Below are positions 25,454 through 33,889 of a stretch of 64,000 nucleotides of DNA, in pieces. The notes beneath the pieces are model-generated. The model did not search any database. It worked only from the letters and a program-made list of their open reading frames with translations, and had not been told where the DNA came from. The stretch comes from Roseiarcus sp963772555 (GTDB lineage Bacteria; Pseudomonadota; Alphaproteobacteria; Rhizobiales; Beijerinckiaceae): contig CAVYXQ010000024.1 of NCBI GenBank assembly GCA_963772555.1, forward strand, positions 62,001-126,000, written 5' to 3'. The translations under genes were made by a program, and so were the position numbers. Position 1 is the stretch's first letter. The number at the start of each line of letters is the position of its first letter.

Positions 25454-27484
25454 CTAGACATCCAGAAGATCGACAGCTTTCGGAGCACGTTCCTGGATGA
25501 AGGCGAACCGCGCTTCAGGTTTCGAACCCATAAGGCGCTCGACCGTGTCGGCGGTGGCGGCGTTGTCCTCGGCAACCACGGCAACCCGCAGCAAGATGCG
25601 TTTGGCGGGATCCATGGTGGTGTCGCGCAGGTCGCGCATCGGCATTTCGCCGAGCCCCTTGAACCGGCTCACCTCGATCGCGCCGCGCCCGGGGAAGCCC
25701 GACTTCAACAAATCTTCCTTGTGTGCGTCATCGCGGGCATAGACCGATTTCGCCCCCTGGGTCAGCCGATAGAGCGGCGGGACCGCAAGATAGAGGTGTC
25801 CCTCGGCGATCAACCTCGGCGTCTGCCGATAGAAGAAGGTGATCAAGAGCGAGGCAATGTGCGCGCCGTCAACGTCGGCATCGGTCATGATGATGACCTT
25901 GTCGTAACGCAGGTCTTCCGAGCGGTAGCCTGCCCCGGCGCTCGCCCCGAGCGCTTGCAGGAGATCGCTGAGCTGCTGGTTTTGCGCCAGCTTGTCCCGC
26001 GTCGCCGAGGCGACGTTGAGGATCTTGCCGCGCAAGGGCAATACGGCCTGTGATGCGCGGTCGCGCGCCTGCTTGGCCGAACCCCCTGCCGAATCGCCCT
26101 CAACAATAAAAAGTTCAGAGCCTTGTGCGGACGTGTTCGTGCAGTCGGCGAGCTTCCCCGGTAGACGCAACTTGCGAATGGCGGTCTTGCGCGCGACATC
26201 CTTCTCGAGACGGCGGCGAATCCGCTCCTCGGCGCGCTCGATCGACCAGTCGAGCAGCTTTGCCGCTTGGCTCGGAGCGGCCGCGAGCCAGTGGTCGAAG
26301 GCGTCGCGCACTGCGCCATCGACGAGCCGGGCCGCGTCCGTGGTCTGCAGCCGGCTTTTGTTCTGGCCCTGGAACTCCGGCTCGCGGATAAAGACCGAAA
26401 TGAGCGCGGCGCAGCTGACCATCACGTCGTCGGTTGTCAGCGCGCCCGCGCGCTTGCCTTGCCCGACCCGCTCGGCATGATCTTTCAGGCCCCGCAAGAG
26501 CGCAGCGCGCAGGCCGGCCTCATGGGTTCCCCCGTCGGGCGTCGGGATGGTGTTGCAATAAGAATGAACAAATCCGTCGCCACCGGCGAGCCACGCGATC
26601 GCCCACTCGACGGCGCCCTGCCTGCTTGATTTTTCGACCCGGCCGGCGAAAACCTGATCGACGACAAGGTCCTGGCCTTCGATGTCGGCTACGAGGTAGT
26701 CCTTGAGACCGCCGGGGAAACGGAAAACCGCCTCCGCCGGGATTCTGGAGTTGTCTTTGATGAGCGACGCAGCGCAACGCCACCGAATTTCCACCCCGCC
26801 GAACAGATAGGCTTTCGAGCGGGCCATCTTGAACACCCGCGCCGGATCGAACCGCGCCTCCTCGCGAAAGATCTGCGGATCCGGCAAGAAGCGGACTCTT
26901 GTCCCTCTCCAATTCGGGGCGTTGCCGACGACGGTCAAGGCCGATGTCGGGCGGCCGCGTTCGAACGTCTGGCGGTAGAGTGTCTGCCCCCGCGCAACCT
27001 CGACCTCGAGCTTTTCCGACAGGGCGTTGACCACCGAGACGCCCACGCCATGCAGTCCGCCCGACATTTCATAGGCGCCGCTGTCAAACTTGCCGCCGGC
27101 GTGGAGCATCGTCATGATGACTTCGAGCGCGGACTTCTTCGGGAACTTCGGGTGCGGATCGACCGGCATGCCGCGACCGTTATCGAGCACGCTGAGGTAA
27201 CCGCTCTCCTCAAGAGAAACCTCAATGAAGGTCGCGTGACCCGCAACCGCCTCGTCCATCGAATTGTCGATCACCTCGGCGAAGAGATGATGCAAGGCGT
27301 TGGCGTCGGTGCCGCCGATAAACATGCCCGGCCGCCGTCGCACGGGCTCGAGACCCTCGAGCACCTCGATAGAGGCGGCCGTGTAATCGGCTTCGCCGGG
27401 CGGGCTCCGGCGGGGCGCGGGTTTGGCTTTCACCGCGATTGGCTTGCCGCGCTGGGCGGGCGAGGCGCTGAAAAGGTCATTCAT
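25454..27484 (-). CDS. parE: DNA topoisomerase IV subunit B
   Basis: 676 residues. The GHKL ATPase part has EVIDNSMDEAVAGHA, DNGRGMPV and GLHGVGVSVVNALSE; the TOPRIM domain has EGDSAGGSAKQARDR and DADVDGAHI. ParE with ParC decatenates daughter chromosomes. ParE rather than GyrB is supported by the short C-terminal half (no GyrB insertion) and QARDRASQAVLPLRGKILNV. The Met opening MNDLFSASPAQRG was taken over one 17 codons upstream because it matches the usual alphaproteobacterial start. Confidence 0.93.
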   Translation of the reverse strand: MNDLFSASPAQRGKPIAVKAKPAPRRSPPGEADYTAASIEVLEGLEPVRRRPGMFIGGTDANALHHLFAEVIDNSMDEAVAGHATFIEVSLEESGYLSVLDNGRGMPVDPHPKFPKKSALEVIMTMLHAGGKFDSGAYEMSGGLHGVGVSVVNALSEKLEVEVARGQTLYRQTFERGRPTSALTVVGNAPNWRGTRVRFLPDPQIFREEARFDPARVFKMARSKAYLFGGVEIRWRCAASLIKDNSRIPAEAVFRFPGGLKDYLVADIEGQDLVVDQVFAGRVEKSSRQGAVEWAIAWLAGGDGFVHSYCNTIPTPDGGTHEAGLRAALLRGLKDHAERVGQGKRAGALTTDDVMVSCAALISVFIREPEFQGQNKSRLQTTDAARLVDGAVRDAFDHWLAAAPSQAAKLLDWSIERAEERIRRRLEKDVARKTAIRKLRLPGKLADCTNTSAQGSELFIVEGDSAGGSAKQARDRASQAVLPLRGKILNVASATRDKLAQNQQLSDLLQALGASAGAGYRSEDLRYDKVIIMTDADVDGAHIASLLITFFYRQTPRLIAEGHLYLAVPPLYRLTQGAKSVYARDDAHKEDLLKSGFPGRGAIEVSRFKGLGEMPMRDLRDTTMDPAKRILLRVAVVAEDNAATADTVERLMGSKPEARFAFIQERAPKAVDLLDV

Positions 27485-27610
27485 CTCGAGATTACGTGGC
27501 CGCGAATCGTTCCGTCGGCAGGATAGCACGACCATCGCTAGAACGAAAAAAGAACATCGGAGCCAGCGGTCGAGGGATCCGACAGGCGCGGCGCTTGCTC
27601 ATCCCTGCGC

Positions 27611-28405
27611 CTAAAGCCCGGTGAGCAGCGCGCGGGTGGCGGCGGCGACGTCTTTTTGGCGCATCAGCGACTCGCCAACCAGGAACGTCTCGATCCCACA
27701 TTTGGCAAGGCGCTTGCAGTCGGCATGGCTGGCGACGCCGCTTTCGGCGACCACGATCCTGTCCGCGGGGACGTGGCGCATCAACCGCTCACACACATCG
27801 AGCGACGTTGCGAACGTATGCAGGTCCCGATTGTTCAGGCCGATCAGCCGTCCCTCGAGCGCGAGCGCCCGCTTGAGCTCCGCCTCGTCATGGGTCTCGA
27901 TGAGCACGTCAAGTCCGAGGTCGTGCGCAGCCTTGTTCAGCGCTTTTGCCGTCTCATCGTCGACAGCCGCCATGATAATCAGAATGCAGTCCGCTCCCCA
28001 GGCGCGCGCTTCCATCACCTGATACGGATCGAACATGAAGTCTTTGCGCAGGATCGGCAGGAACGTCGTTTTGCGCGCCTTCATCAGATGCTCGGGGGCG
28101 CCCTGGAAGGACGGGGCGTCGGTCAGCACCGAAAGGCACGCCGCGCCGCCAGACTGAAAGGCCTTGGCAAGCGCGCCCGGATCGAAATCGTCGCGGATGA
28201 GCCCTTTTGAAGGGCTCGCTTTCTTGATCTCGGCGATCAAACCGAACCGGCCCTCTTCCCTCGCCCGTTCCAGCGCTTTGATGAAGCCGCGCGGCGGGGA
28301 CTGATCGCCGATCTCGCGCTCGAGCGTGGCGCGAGGCACGCGGACCTTCGCCTCGGCGATCTCGCGCCGCTTGTAACTTTCGATCTTTTTTAGAAAGTCG
28401 GTCAT
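27611..28405 (-). CDS. trpC: Indole-3-glycerol phosphate synthase
   Basis: 264 residues, a TIM barrel. It cyclises carboxyphenylaminodeoxyribulose phosphate to indole-3-glycerol phosphate in tryptophan synthesis. Conserved pieces: IAEIKKASPSKGLI (with the catalytic Lys), LSVLTDAPSFQG, LRKDFMFDPYQV, LIGLNNRDLHTF and VAESGV. It is a stand-alone TrpC without fused TrpF. It follows trpD by 15 bases, so trpG-trpD-trpC form one operon on the minus strand. Confidence 0.95.
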   Translation of the reverse strand: MTDFLKKIESYKRREIAEAKVRVPRATLEREIGDQSPPRGFIKALERAREEGRFGLIAEIKKASPSKGLIRDDFDPGALAKAFQSGGAACLSVLTDAPSFQGAPEHLMKARKTTFLPILRKDFMFDPYQVMEARAWGADCILIIMAAVDDETAKALNKAAHDLGLDVLIETHDEAELKRALALEGRLIGLNNRDLHTFATSLDVCERLMRHVPADRIVVAESGVASHADCKRLAKCGIETFLVGESLMRQKDVAAATRALLTGL

Positions 28406-28420
28406 CGGCGTCCTCGACAC

Positions 28421-29434
28421 TCAAGCGTTGGACACTGCGATCAGCCGGTCAAGCGTCCGTCGCGCCGCACCGGAACGGATCGCTGCCTCGCCCTGAACGA
28501 CGCCGTCCTTCAACGAGGTCGCCTTGCCGGCCACGACCAACGCCGCCGCCGCATTCATCAACGCAATGTCGCGATAGGCGCTGGACGCGCCCTCGAGGAC
28601 CCTGATCAAGGCCGCGGCGTTGTGAGCCGGCTCGCCGCCTTTCAGAGCCGCCGGATCGGCCCGCGCGACGCCCGCTTCTTCCGGCGTGACGTCGAAGGCG
28701 TGAATGGCGCCGCTCTTCAATTCGACAACCCGGCTGGGGCCCGTCGTTGTGATTTCGTCGAGCCCGTCGAGGCCATGCGCGATCCAGACCCGCTCTGAAC
28801 CCAGATTGCGCAACACTTCCGCCATCGGCTCGAGCCAGGCGGCGGAGAAGACTCCGATAACCTGCCGCTTGACGCCGGCCGGGTTGGAGAGCGGTCCGAG
28901 CAGGTTGAAGATGGTGCGCGTCCCGAGTTCGACGCGTGTGGGACCCACATGCCGCATGGCGGCGTGGTGCGTCGGCGCCATCATGAAACCGATTCCGGCC
29001 TCGCGAAAGCAGCGGGCGATTGCCTCCGGGGCAAGCCCGATCTTGACCCCCAGGACCGCCAAGATGTCCGCCGCGCCCGAGAGGGAGGAAGCCGCGCGGT
29101 TGCCATGTTTGGCGACGGGGACGCCGCAGGCGGCTGTGATAATCGAGGCCAGCGTCGAGACGTTATAGGAGCCGGAACCGTCGCCGCCCGTGCCGACGAT
29201 GTCGACGGCGTCGGCCGGCGCGTTGACAGGGAGCATCTTGGCTCGCATGGCGGCGACCGCGCCGGTGATCTCCTCGACGCTCTCTCCGCGGACGCGGAGG
29301 GCCATCAGAAACCCGCCCATTTGCGAGGGCGTCACTTCGCCCGACAGCATCGCGTCAAAGGCGTCAGCCGCTTCGACACGGCTTAGCGTCGCCCCGGCTG
29401 CGACCTTGGCGATCAGCGGTTTGAAAGATTCCAT
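28421..29434 (-). CDS. trpD: Anthranilate phosphoribosyltransferase
   Basis: 337 residues. It joins anthranilate to phosphoribosyl pyrophosphate. The PRPP-binding GTGGDGSGSYNVST loop (about 79-92), the KHGNRAASSLSGAAD motif and the RHVGPTRVELGTRTIFNLLGPL segment are typical. It starts 10 bases after trpG ends. The upstream in-frame extension to 29554 overlaps trpG and was rejected. Confidence 0.95.
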   Translation of the reverse strand: MESFKPLIAKVAAGATLSRVEAADAFDAMLSGEVTPSQMGGFLMALRVRGESVEEITGAVAAMRAKMLPVNAPADAVDIVGTGGDGSGSYNVSTLASIITAACGVPVAKHGNRAASSLSGAADILAVLGVKIGLAPEAIARCFREAGIGFMMAPTHHAAMRHVGPTRVELGTRTIFNLLGPLSNPAGVKRQVIGVFSAAWLEPMAEVLRNLGSERVWIAHGLDGLDEITTTGPSRVVELKSGAIHAFDVTPEEAGVARADPAALKGGEPAHNAAALIRVLEGASSAYRDIALMNAAAALVVAGKATSLKDGVVQGEAAIRSGAARRTLDRLIAVSNA

Positions 29435-29444
29435 TCCGGTCGCC

Positions 29445-30047
29445 TCAGCGCGACTGGCCGCGCGCTTGAAAGGCGCTGGCGAGGTCGAGAAAATTGCACA
29501 GGATTTGGCGTCCGTGCTCGCTCGCGATGCTCTCCGGATGGAACTGCACACCATACACGGGGCGCTCGCGGTGAGCCACCGCCATGACGAGACCGTCGTC
29601 GGTTTCGGCGTTCACCACGAGATCGTCTGGGGCCGTCGCACGGTCGATGACGAGGGAGTGATAACGGGCGGCGTGGAAGGGGCCGTTGAGGCCGCGGAAC
29701 AGCCCCCCCGCATCGTGCGAGATCCGCGAGACCTTGCCGTGCATCGGCGTCGGCGCCCGCACCACCTCCGCGCCGAAGGCCTGTCCGATCGCCTGATGGC
29801 CCAGGCAGACGCCCAGGATCGGAGTCGTCTCGCTCGCCGCACGCACCAGATCAACGCAGATGCCGGCTTCGTTCGGAGTGCACGGGCCGGGGGAGAGGAC
29901 GATGGCGTCGGGGGCTCCCGCGAGCGTTTCCGCGACGGTGATCTCATCGTTTCGCCACACCGCAACGTCTGCGCCAAGCTCGCCGAGGTAATGGACAAGA
30001 TTGAACGTGAAGCTGTCATAGTTGTCGATCAGCGCGACGCGTTGCAT
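29445..30047 (-). CDS. trpG: Anthranilate synthase component II (glutamine amidotransferase)
   Basis: 200 residues, class I glutamine amidotransferase. The catalytic triad is Cys81 (GVCLGHQAIGQ), His170 and Glu172 (QFHPESI). It supplies ammonia to TrpE, whose gene is not in this window. The Met at 30047 opens MQRVALIDNYDSFTFNLVHY, the family's usual start. It is the first gene of trpGDC. No leader peptide or attenuator was found in the 250 bases upstream. It could also serve PabB, as in some bacteria. Confidence 0.94.
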   Translation of the reverse strand: MQRVALIDNYDSFTFNLVHYLGELGADVAVWRNDEITVAETLAGAPDAIVLSPGPCTPNEAGICVDLVRAASETTPILGVCLGHQAIGQAFGAEVVRAPTPMHGKVSRISHDAGGLFRGLNGPFHAARYHSLVIDRATAPDDLVVNAETDDGLVMAVAHRERPVYGVQFHPESIASEHGRQILCNFLDLASAFQARGQSR

Positions 30048-30297
30048 TCTCTCTCCCGCCCAGGCGCGCCGTCTTTTCCGACGGCGCGCCGCGCCCGTCA
30101 AGCCGAGCCATCCGCCTTCGGTTCCATCCGGACGCGATTATCGCGCCGCGATCGATAGGCGGCTCGTACGAGAGGGCGAAAAGCTGCGGGATTCGGCGTG
30201 GCGGGCTTGAACGCGGCCACCGAAAAATAGTTGATCGACGCGCTCTATGCGCGCGCCAGGCTCCACGAGGAGCGGCGCCGGCGTTGCGTCGCCACGA

Positions 30298-30549
30298 TCA
30301 GAGATCCGAGGCGACGATGCGCCAGCCGTCGATCATCGGCTCGTCGTAGCCGAGCGCCTCGGCGCGCTCTCCGGCGGTCATACCCGCATCGTCGAGATAG
30401 CGCGCAGACAGTATGGCGAAACGGCTGCGCTCGGCCAGGTCGGCGGCGCGATCGCCCACTGCGTTAAGTATTTGTTTACCCACCCGCACGGCCCCGGAAA
30501 AGCCAAACAACATGTGTGAACTGTTTGAACGTGCCGAATACGTTGACAT
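30298..30549 (-). CDS. Small DUF1127-like protein
   Basis: 83 residues, hydrophilic. The C-terminal part (RFAILSARYLDDAGMTAGERAEALGYDEP) resembles the short arginine-containing DUF1127 proteins of Rhizobiales, which are often encoded next to GcvA-like LysR regulators, as here. It is divergent from the LysR gene with 108 bases between starts, so that regulator may control it. The frame is open much further upstream through the LysR gene, but the ATG at 30549 lies in the A+T-rich promoter gap. The family label is a judgement by likeness. Confidence 0.5.
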   Translation of the reverse strand: MSTYSARSNSSHMLFGFSGAVRVGKQILNAVGDRAADLAERSRFAILSARYLDDAGMTAGERAEALGYDEPMIDGWRIVASDL

Positions 30550-30657
30550 TTTTATCGTTCCAGTCTGATAACGACCTTGTTTTGCCGGGCGGTATATGAC
30601 CTTTTGCGGCGATTGCAAGTCAATGTTTATGCTGGTTTGGAGTAGCGCAGCTATACG

Positions 30658-31584
30658 ATGAAACCGACCGACAGATTGCCGCCGCTGAGCGCGCTCCGCG
30701 CCTTCGAGGCGGTGGCTCGAAAACTGTCCTTCGCCCGCGCGGCGGAGGAATTGCATGTGACCAAGGCCGCGGTTGCGCAGCAGGTGCGGGCGCTCGAGCA
30801 GGAGATCGGCGCGGCCCTGGTCGCGCGCTCCGGCCGCGGGCTCGCGCTGACCGAAGCGGGGGCGGCGGGAGCGCCCGGACTGGCCGAGGGCTTCGCCGCT
30901 TTGGCTCGGGCGGCGCGGGCGATGCGCGAGGCCAAGGGTCGGCGTTTTCTCGTCATCAATTCGAGCCCGTCCTTCGCCGCGACCTGGCTCGTCGCCCGGG
31001 TCGGCAAGTTCAAGGCGCGCCATCCCGACATCGACGTTCTGCTCGACGCCAATCCGAGCGACGATTCGCTCGACCCGGGCGCCACCGATGCTCTGATCCG
31101 CTGGGGGGCCGGCGACTTCCCTGGCCTTCAGACGACGCTGCTGTTCAAGGAGAACGTCTTCCCGGTCTGCTCTCCGAAACTGGCCGCAGGAGAGAATCCC
31201 TTGCGGACTCCCGACGACTTGAACCGGCATACGCTCTTGCATCTCGAATCGAGCCCCTCCTACGCGTCCTGGCCGACCTGGTCCGACTGGCTGAGGGCGG
31301 CCGGGGCGAAGGACGTCGGATCGCGGCATGGCGTCTGGTTCAACAACATGGCGATGGCGATGCGCGCCGCCGCGCAGGGGCAAGGGGTGGCCCTGACTTC
31401 CTTCGCCATCGCTGCCGACGAACTCGCCGCGGGCCGGCTCGTGGCTCCGTTTTCGACCAGCGTGAAAACGCCTTTCGGCTATTATTTCTTGTGCCGCCCG
31501 GAGGAGGGGGTAACCCCGCGAATCAAGGCGTTGCGCGAGTTTCTTGTCAGCGAGGCTGAGCTGTCCGCCGCGGAGCCGGGCTAG
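30658..31584 (+). CDS. LysR-family transcriptional regulator, GcvA-like
   Basis: 308 residues. The winged HTH is at 1-65 (LSALRAFEAVARKLSFARAAEELHVTKAAVAQQVRALEQE). The effector domain contains the GcvA-type pattern FLVINSSPSFAATWLVARVGKF and DALIRWGAGDFPGLQTTLLFKENVFPVCSP. LysR proteins often regulate the divergent neighbour, here a small DUF1127-like gene. The effector is unknown. The gap in front has TTTTTATCG and TATATGACC stretches suited to promoters. Confidence 0.88.
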   Translation: MKPTDRLPPLSALRAFEAVARKLSFARAAEELHVTKAAVAQQVRALEQEIGAALVARSGRGLALTEAGAAGAPGLAEGFAALARAARAMREAKGRRFLVINSSPSFAATWLVARVGKFKARHPDIDVLLDANPSDDSLDPGATDALIRWGAGDFPGLQTTLLFKENVFPVCSPKLAAGENPLRTPDDLNRHTLLHLESSPSYASWPTWSDWLRAAGAKDVGSRHGVWFNNMAMAMRAAAQGQGVALTSFAIAADELAAGRLVAPFSTSVKTPFGYYFLCRPEEGVTPRIKALREFLVSEAELSAAEPG

Positions 31585-31939
31585 TCGCAGGACAAGACTT
31601 CCGGCGCTTGACCCCCGGCTTGGAGCTCCTTGGATTCGCAGGATTCTGCTCAATTTGCACCCCTCCAAGCTTATTTGGATTCGCTTGGATTCCTTCGTCC
31701 GAAACGTGGAATTCCAATGGGTTGCGAGGAGTTGAACGGAAGGATGGAAGGATCTTTATAGGCGCCTCCGCCGATGGGGCAAATCGGTAAGTGGAATTCC
31801 GGGGCGGCGCCGAACGCGACGACGGCGGCGACGGAAACGTCTCGATCATGAGGGAATGGCAGACGGCATTCTGATTTTCTGCAAGTAGAATTGTCGCCCG
31901 ATTGTCTAACCGAAGCGAGCCGGGATGGACGACGATCGG
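31585..31939. other. Gene-free stretch after the LysR gene
   Basis: 355 bases between convergent genes. Short repeated words occur (TTGGATTCGC at about 31632 and 31674; GTGGAATTCC at about 31706 and 31791), but they form no clear element. No coding frame is convincing. Confidence 0.4.
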
Positions 31940-32644
31940 TCAAAAAATCATTGGTATCAGTTGGCGCGTGTGCTGGGAATAAAGCTTGTACTCGGGAAAA
32001 GTCTGGCGAAGAATATCTTCCTCATAATGTATCCGGACGAGCTGAAAGATCATCTGAACAGCAACCAGCAGCGCCGCCAGTGGTGAAATGAACTGGATTA
32101 ACATTCCCAGCGTCGCCACGGCTTCCGCGAGATACAGCGGATGGCGTACGACCCGGTATGGACCGGTGATAACCAGCTTGCGGCTCTCGGGCAAGATGGA
32201 AAAGGACCGCCCGAGATTGGCGAGGACGTAGACCGCGAAGCCATTGCCGGCCAAAACCAACAGGGAAGCGGCCACTTGCGCGGCGACCGGCAAGTCGGTT
32301 CGCTGGTTAAGCAGGAGAAGACCGGAGAGAAGGAATCCGCCAAGGATGGCGGCAGCGCGGGGCCATGCGCCCAAAGATCTTCGGATAGGCCGCAGACGCA
32401 CGGCGTAAAGGAATGCGACCAAGGAATAAAAAAGACCAATCGCCAACATTGCCAATGCGCCACTTATCAGATGTGCGTCAATCTGCCTGAAATTGATCCC
32501 CTCAAGCTGGATGAGCGCCTTCTTGCAACAGATCCCCGCCTCAAATGCAAAGACCAATCCAAGCGTCGCGCGAATGCAAAAATCGACCAGATCATGGTCA
32601 AACATAGGCGAAGGTAACCCAGATTTACCCATCGTCATGCTCAA
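31940..32644 (-). CDS. Isoprenylcysteine methyltransferase-like membrane protein
   Basis: 234 residues with about five membrane segments. The C-terminal signature of the ICMT/phospholipid methyltransferase group is clear: GPYRVVRHPLYLAE near residue 165, then the helix pair and EEDILRQTFPEYKLYSQHT at the end. These enzymes methylate carboxyl, amine or thiol groups on lipids using S-adenosylmethionine. The bacterial substrate is not known. Base composition here is lower in G+C than in the neighbouring operons. It stands alone. Confidence 0.75.
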   Translation of the reverse strand: MSMTMGKSGLPSPMFDHDLVDFCIRATLGLVFAFEAGICCKKALIQLEGINFRQIDAHLISGALAMLAIGLFYSLVAFLYAVRLRPIRRSLGAWPRAAAILGGFLLSGLLLLNQRTDLPVAAQVAASLLVLAGNGFAVYVLANLGRSFSILPESRKLVITGPYRVVRHPLYLAEAVATLGMLIQFISPLAALLVAVQMIFQLVRIHYEEDILRQTFPEYKLYSQHTRQLIPMIF

Positions 32645-32865
32645 TGAATAGAATCCGAGATTTTGTTGTACACCGCTGGTGCTAAAATACGATTAATCGC
32701 GCGGCTCGGCGCAGTCAGGCTAAATTTTGCTAGTTTTTGTTCGCTCATAGCTCGCTGCCACGCCGACAGGCGATGCCTAGCAGCTCAGGTTGAGGACCGG
32801 AGGAGAACCAACGAGTTATATGGGTTCGCTCGGCCATGGCGACCAGCGGCCATCAGTGGCAAATC

Positions 32866-33024
32866 CTAGACACCGTCAGCCAGGCCGAAGAAGAGAATTG
32901 CGGCGGCGATGCCGGCCAAATCACATAGGCTGTTGAGGGCGCCGCCGAGCGGGAGGACCATCTCGAATCCCAGCGTCAGCAGGCCCGCGGCGCAGGCTCC
33001 GCTCCAGATCAGTCCACGGCTCAC
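32866..33024 (-). CDS. Possible small two-helix membrane protein
   Basis: 52 residues from a GTG with GGAG 9 bases upstream. Two hydrophobic stretches are obvious (GLIWSGACAAGLLTLGFEMVL and LCDLAGIAAAILFFGLADGV). No family recognised. The frame is open much further upstream, but that part reads as Arg/Pro/Ser-rich noise. The composition and ribosome-binding site make a real gene plausible, not certain. Confidence 0.4.
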   Translation of the reverse strand: MSRGLIWSGACAAGLLTLGFEMVLPLGGALNSLCDLAGIAAAILFFGLADGV

Positions 33025-33255
33025 AGGAAAGTCTCCAGGTTCAATGCGCCGAAGAAAAAGCCGGCGCTCGCACGCGGTCAAAACGGCAGCGACGAACCAA
33101 GGTTCCTTGATCGAAATATTTCTTGCGTGGGGCGCCCTCGGGGCGGACGGCTCGCTCTCTTGCCTTTTTGCAGCGGCGCCGGAGCGCGCCGCGCGCCAAC
33201 TTTCAGCGCTCCCGGGTTCACGGGGGCGTCTACGCCCGCAGAAGAACCTGTGAAT

Positions 33256-33270
33256 ATTTTGTGACAAAAT
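33256..33270. promoter_or_regulatory. Perfect palindrome, candidate operator
   Basis: ATTTTGT-G-ACAAAAT, seven-base arms around one base, in a G+C-rich surrounding. It lies about 13 bases upstream of a TTGCCC-N17-TACGGT promoter-like pair (33283-33311) that would drive the RNA candidate. The binding protein is unknown. Confidence 0.4.
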
Positions 33271-33314
33271 GTTGATTTTCGGTTGCCCGCGACGGGAGTC
33301 CGCACTACGGTTAA

Positions 33315-33506
33315 CAAACAAGGCTGCGCCGGGCTTAGGCGTCCGGGACCCAAAGGGTCGTGAACCCCCTACGGCCCTTGAGCGTCGCGGCCATTGGGAG
33401 GGAATGAACGGCGGCGCCACCGGGGGGCGTATTGCGCTTACCTGGCCCGATCTTCCTTTCCGACAACTCGGCGGCTGAAGGCAGCAATGCGTTTGGCCGC
33501 TTTTTG
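33315..33506 (+). ncRNA. Candidate structured RNA of about 190 nt, possibly 6S-like
   Basis: The two ends pair: CAAAC (33315-33319) with GTTTG (33491-33495) and GCTGC (33323-33327) with GCAGC (33481-33485). This gives a long interrupted closing stem as in 6S RNA. Inside are small hairpins such as GACCC-AAA-GGGTC (about 33347-33359). A promoter-like TTGCCC-N17-TACGGT sits just upstream, and GCGGC...GCCGC followed by TTTTT ends it. The length suits 6S RNA, but the sequence was not matched to any known RNA, so the identity is inference. Confidence 0.45.
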
Positions 33507-33889
33507 TTTGAAGCTTCCTGAGAGCGCCTTTCCGGCCTGGCGCCGGTTGCACGGCCGAGTTCGTCGTCGATCGGTCACTTTCTCGCCGCGATCTGACGGC
33601 AGAAATGCCGGACCGGCGCGGCAAGGAACAATGGCTTGACTTGGTAGGAACAGCGGCGGCGATATGTCGACGATCTGGACGAAGGACCGCATCGACGTCG
33701 GTTGCGGCGCATGTCGCCGGCGACCCTGGTGGAATCTCCGAACAGACGGGGGTCGTTAGCGAATTTGAAACAAAGCAGGTGCAAATGTGCCAGGCTGGGT
33801 TAAGCCTACGGCGAAGCTCCGGCGTAATCGGGCGAGAGGCGGGATTGCGGCGCCAAACGGGCCTGCGCCCGGCGTGCGAGTGAGCGTTT

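Larger units (their letters stand above)
33025..33889. other. Large gene-free stretch upstream of rlpA
   Basis: 865 bases, the largest gap in the window. It contains a perfect A+T-rich palindrome (33256-33270), a promoter-like pair and a candidate structured RNA (33315-33506). The part from 33510 to 33889 shows no feature I can support beyond the ribosome-binding region of rlpA. Confidence 0.6.
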
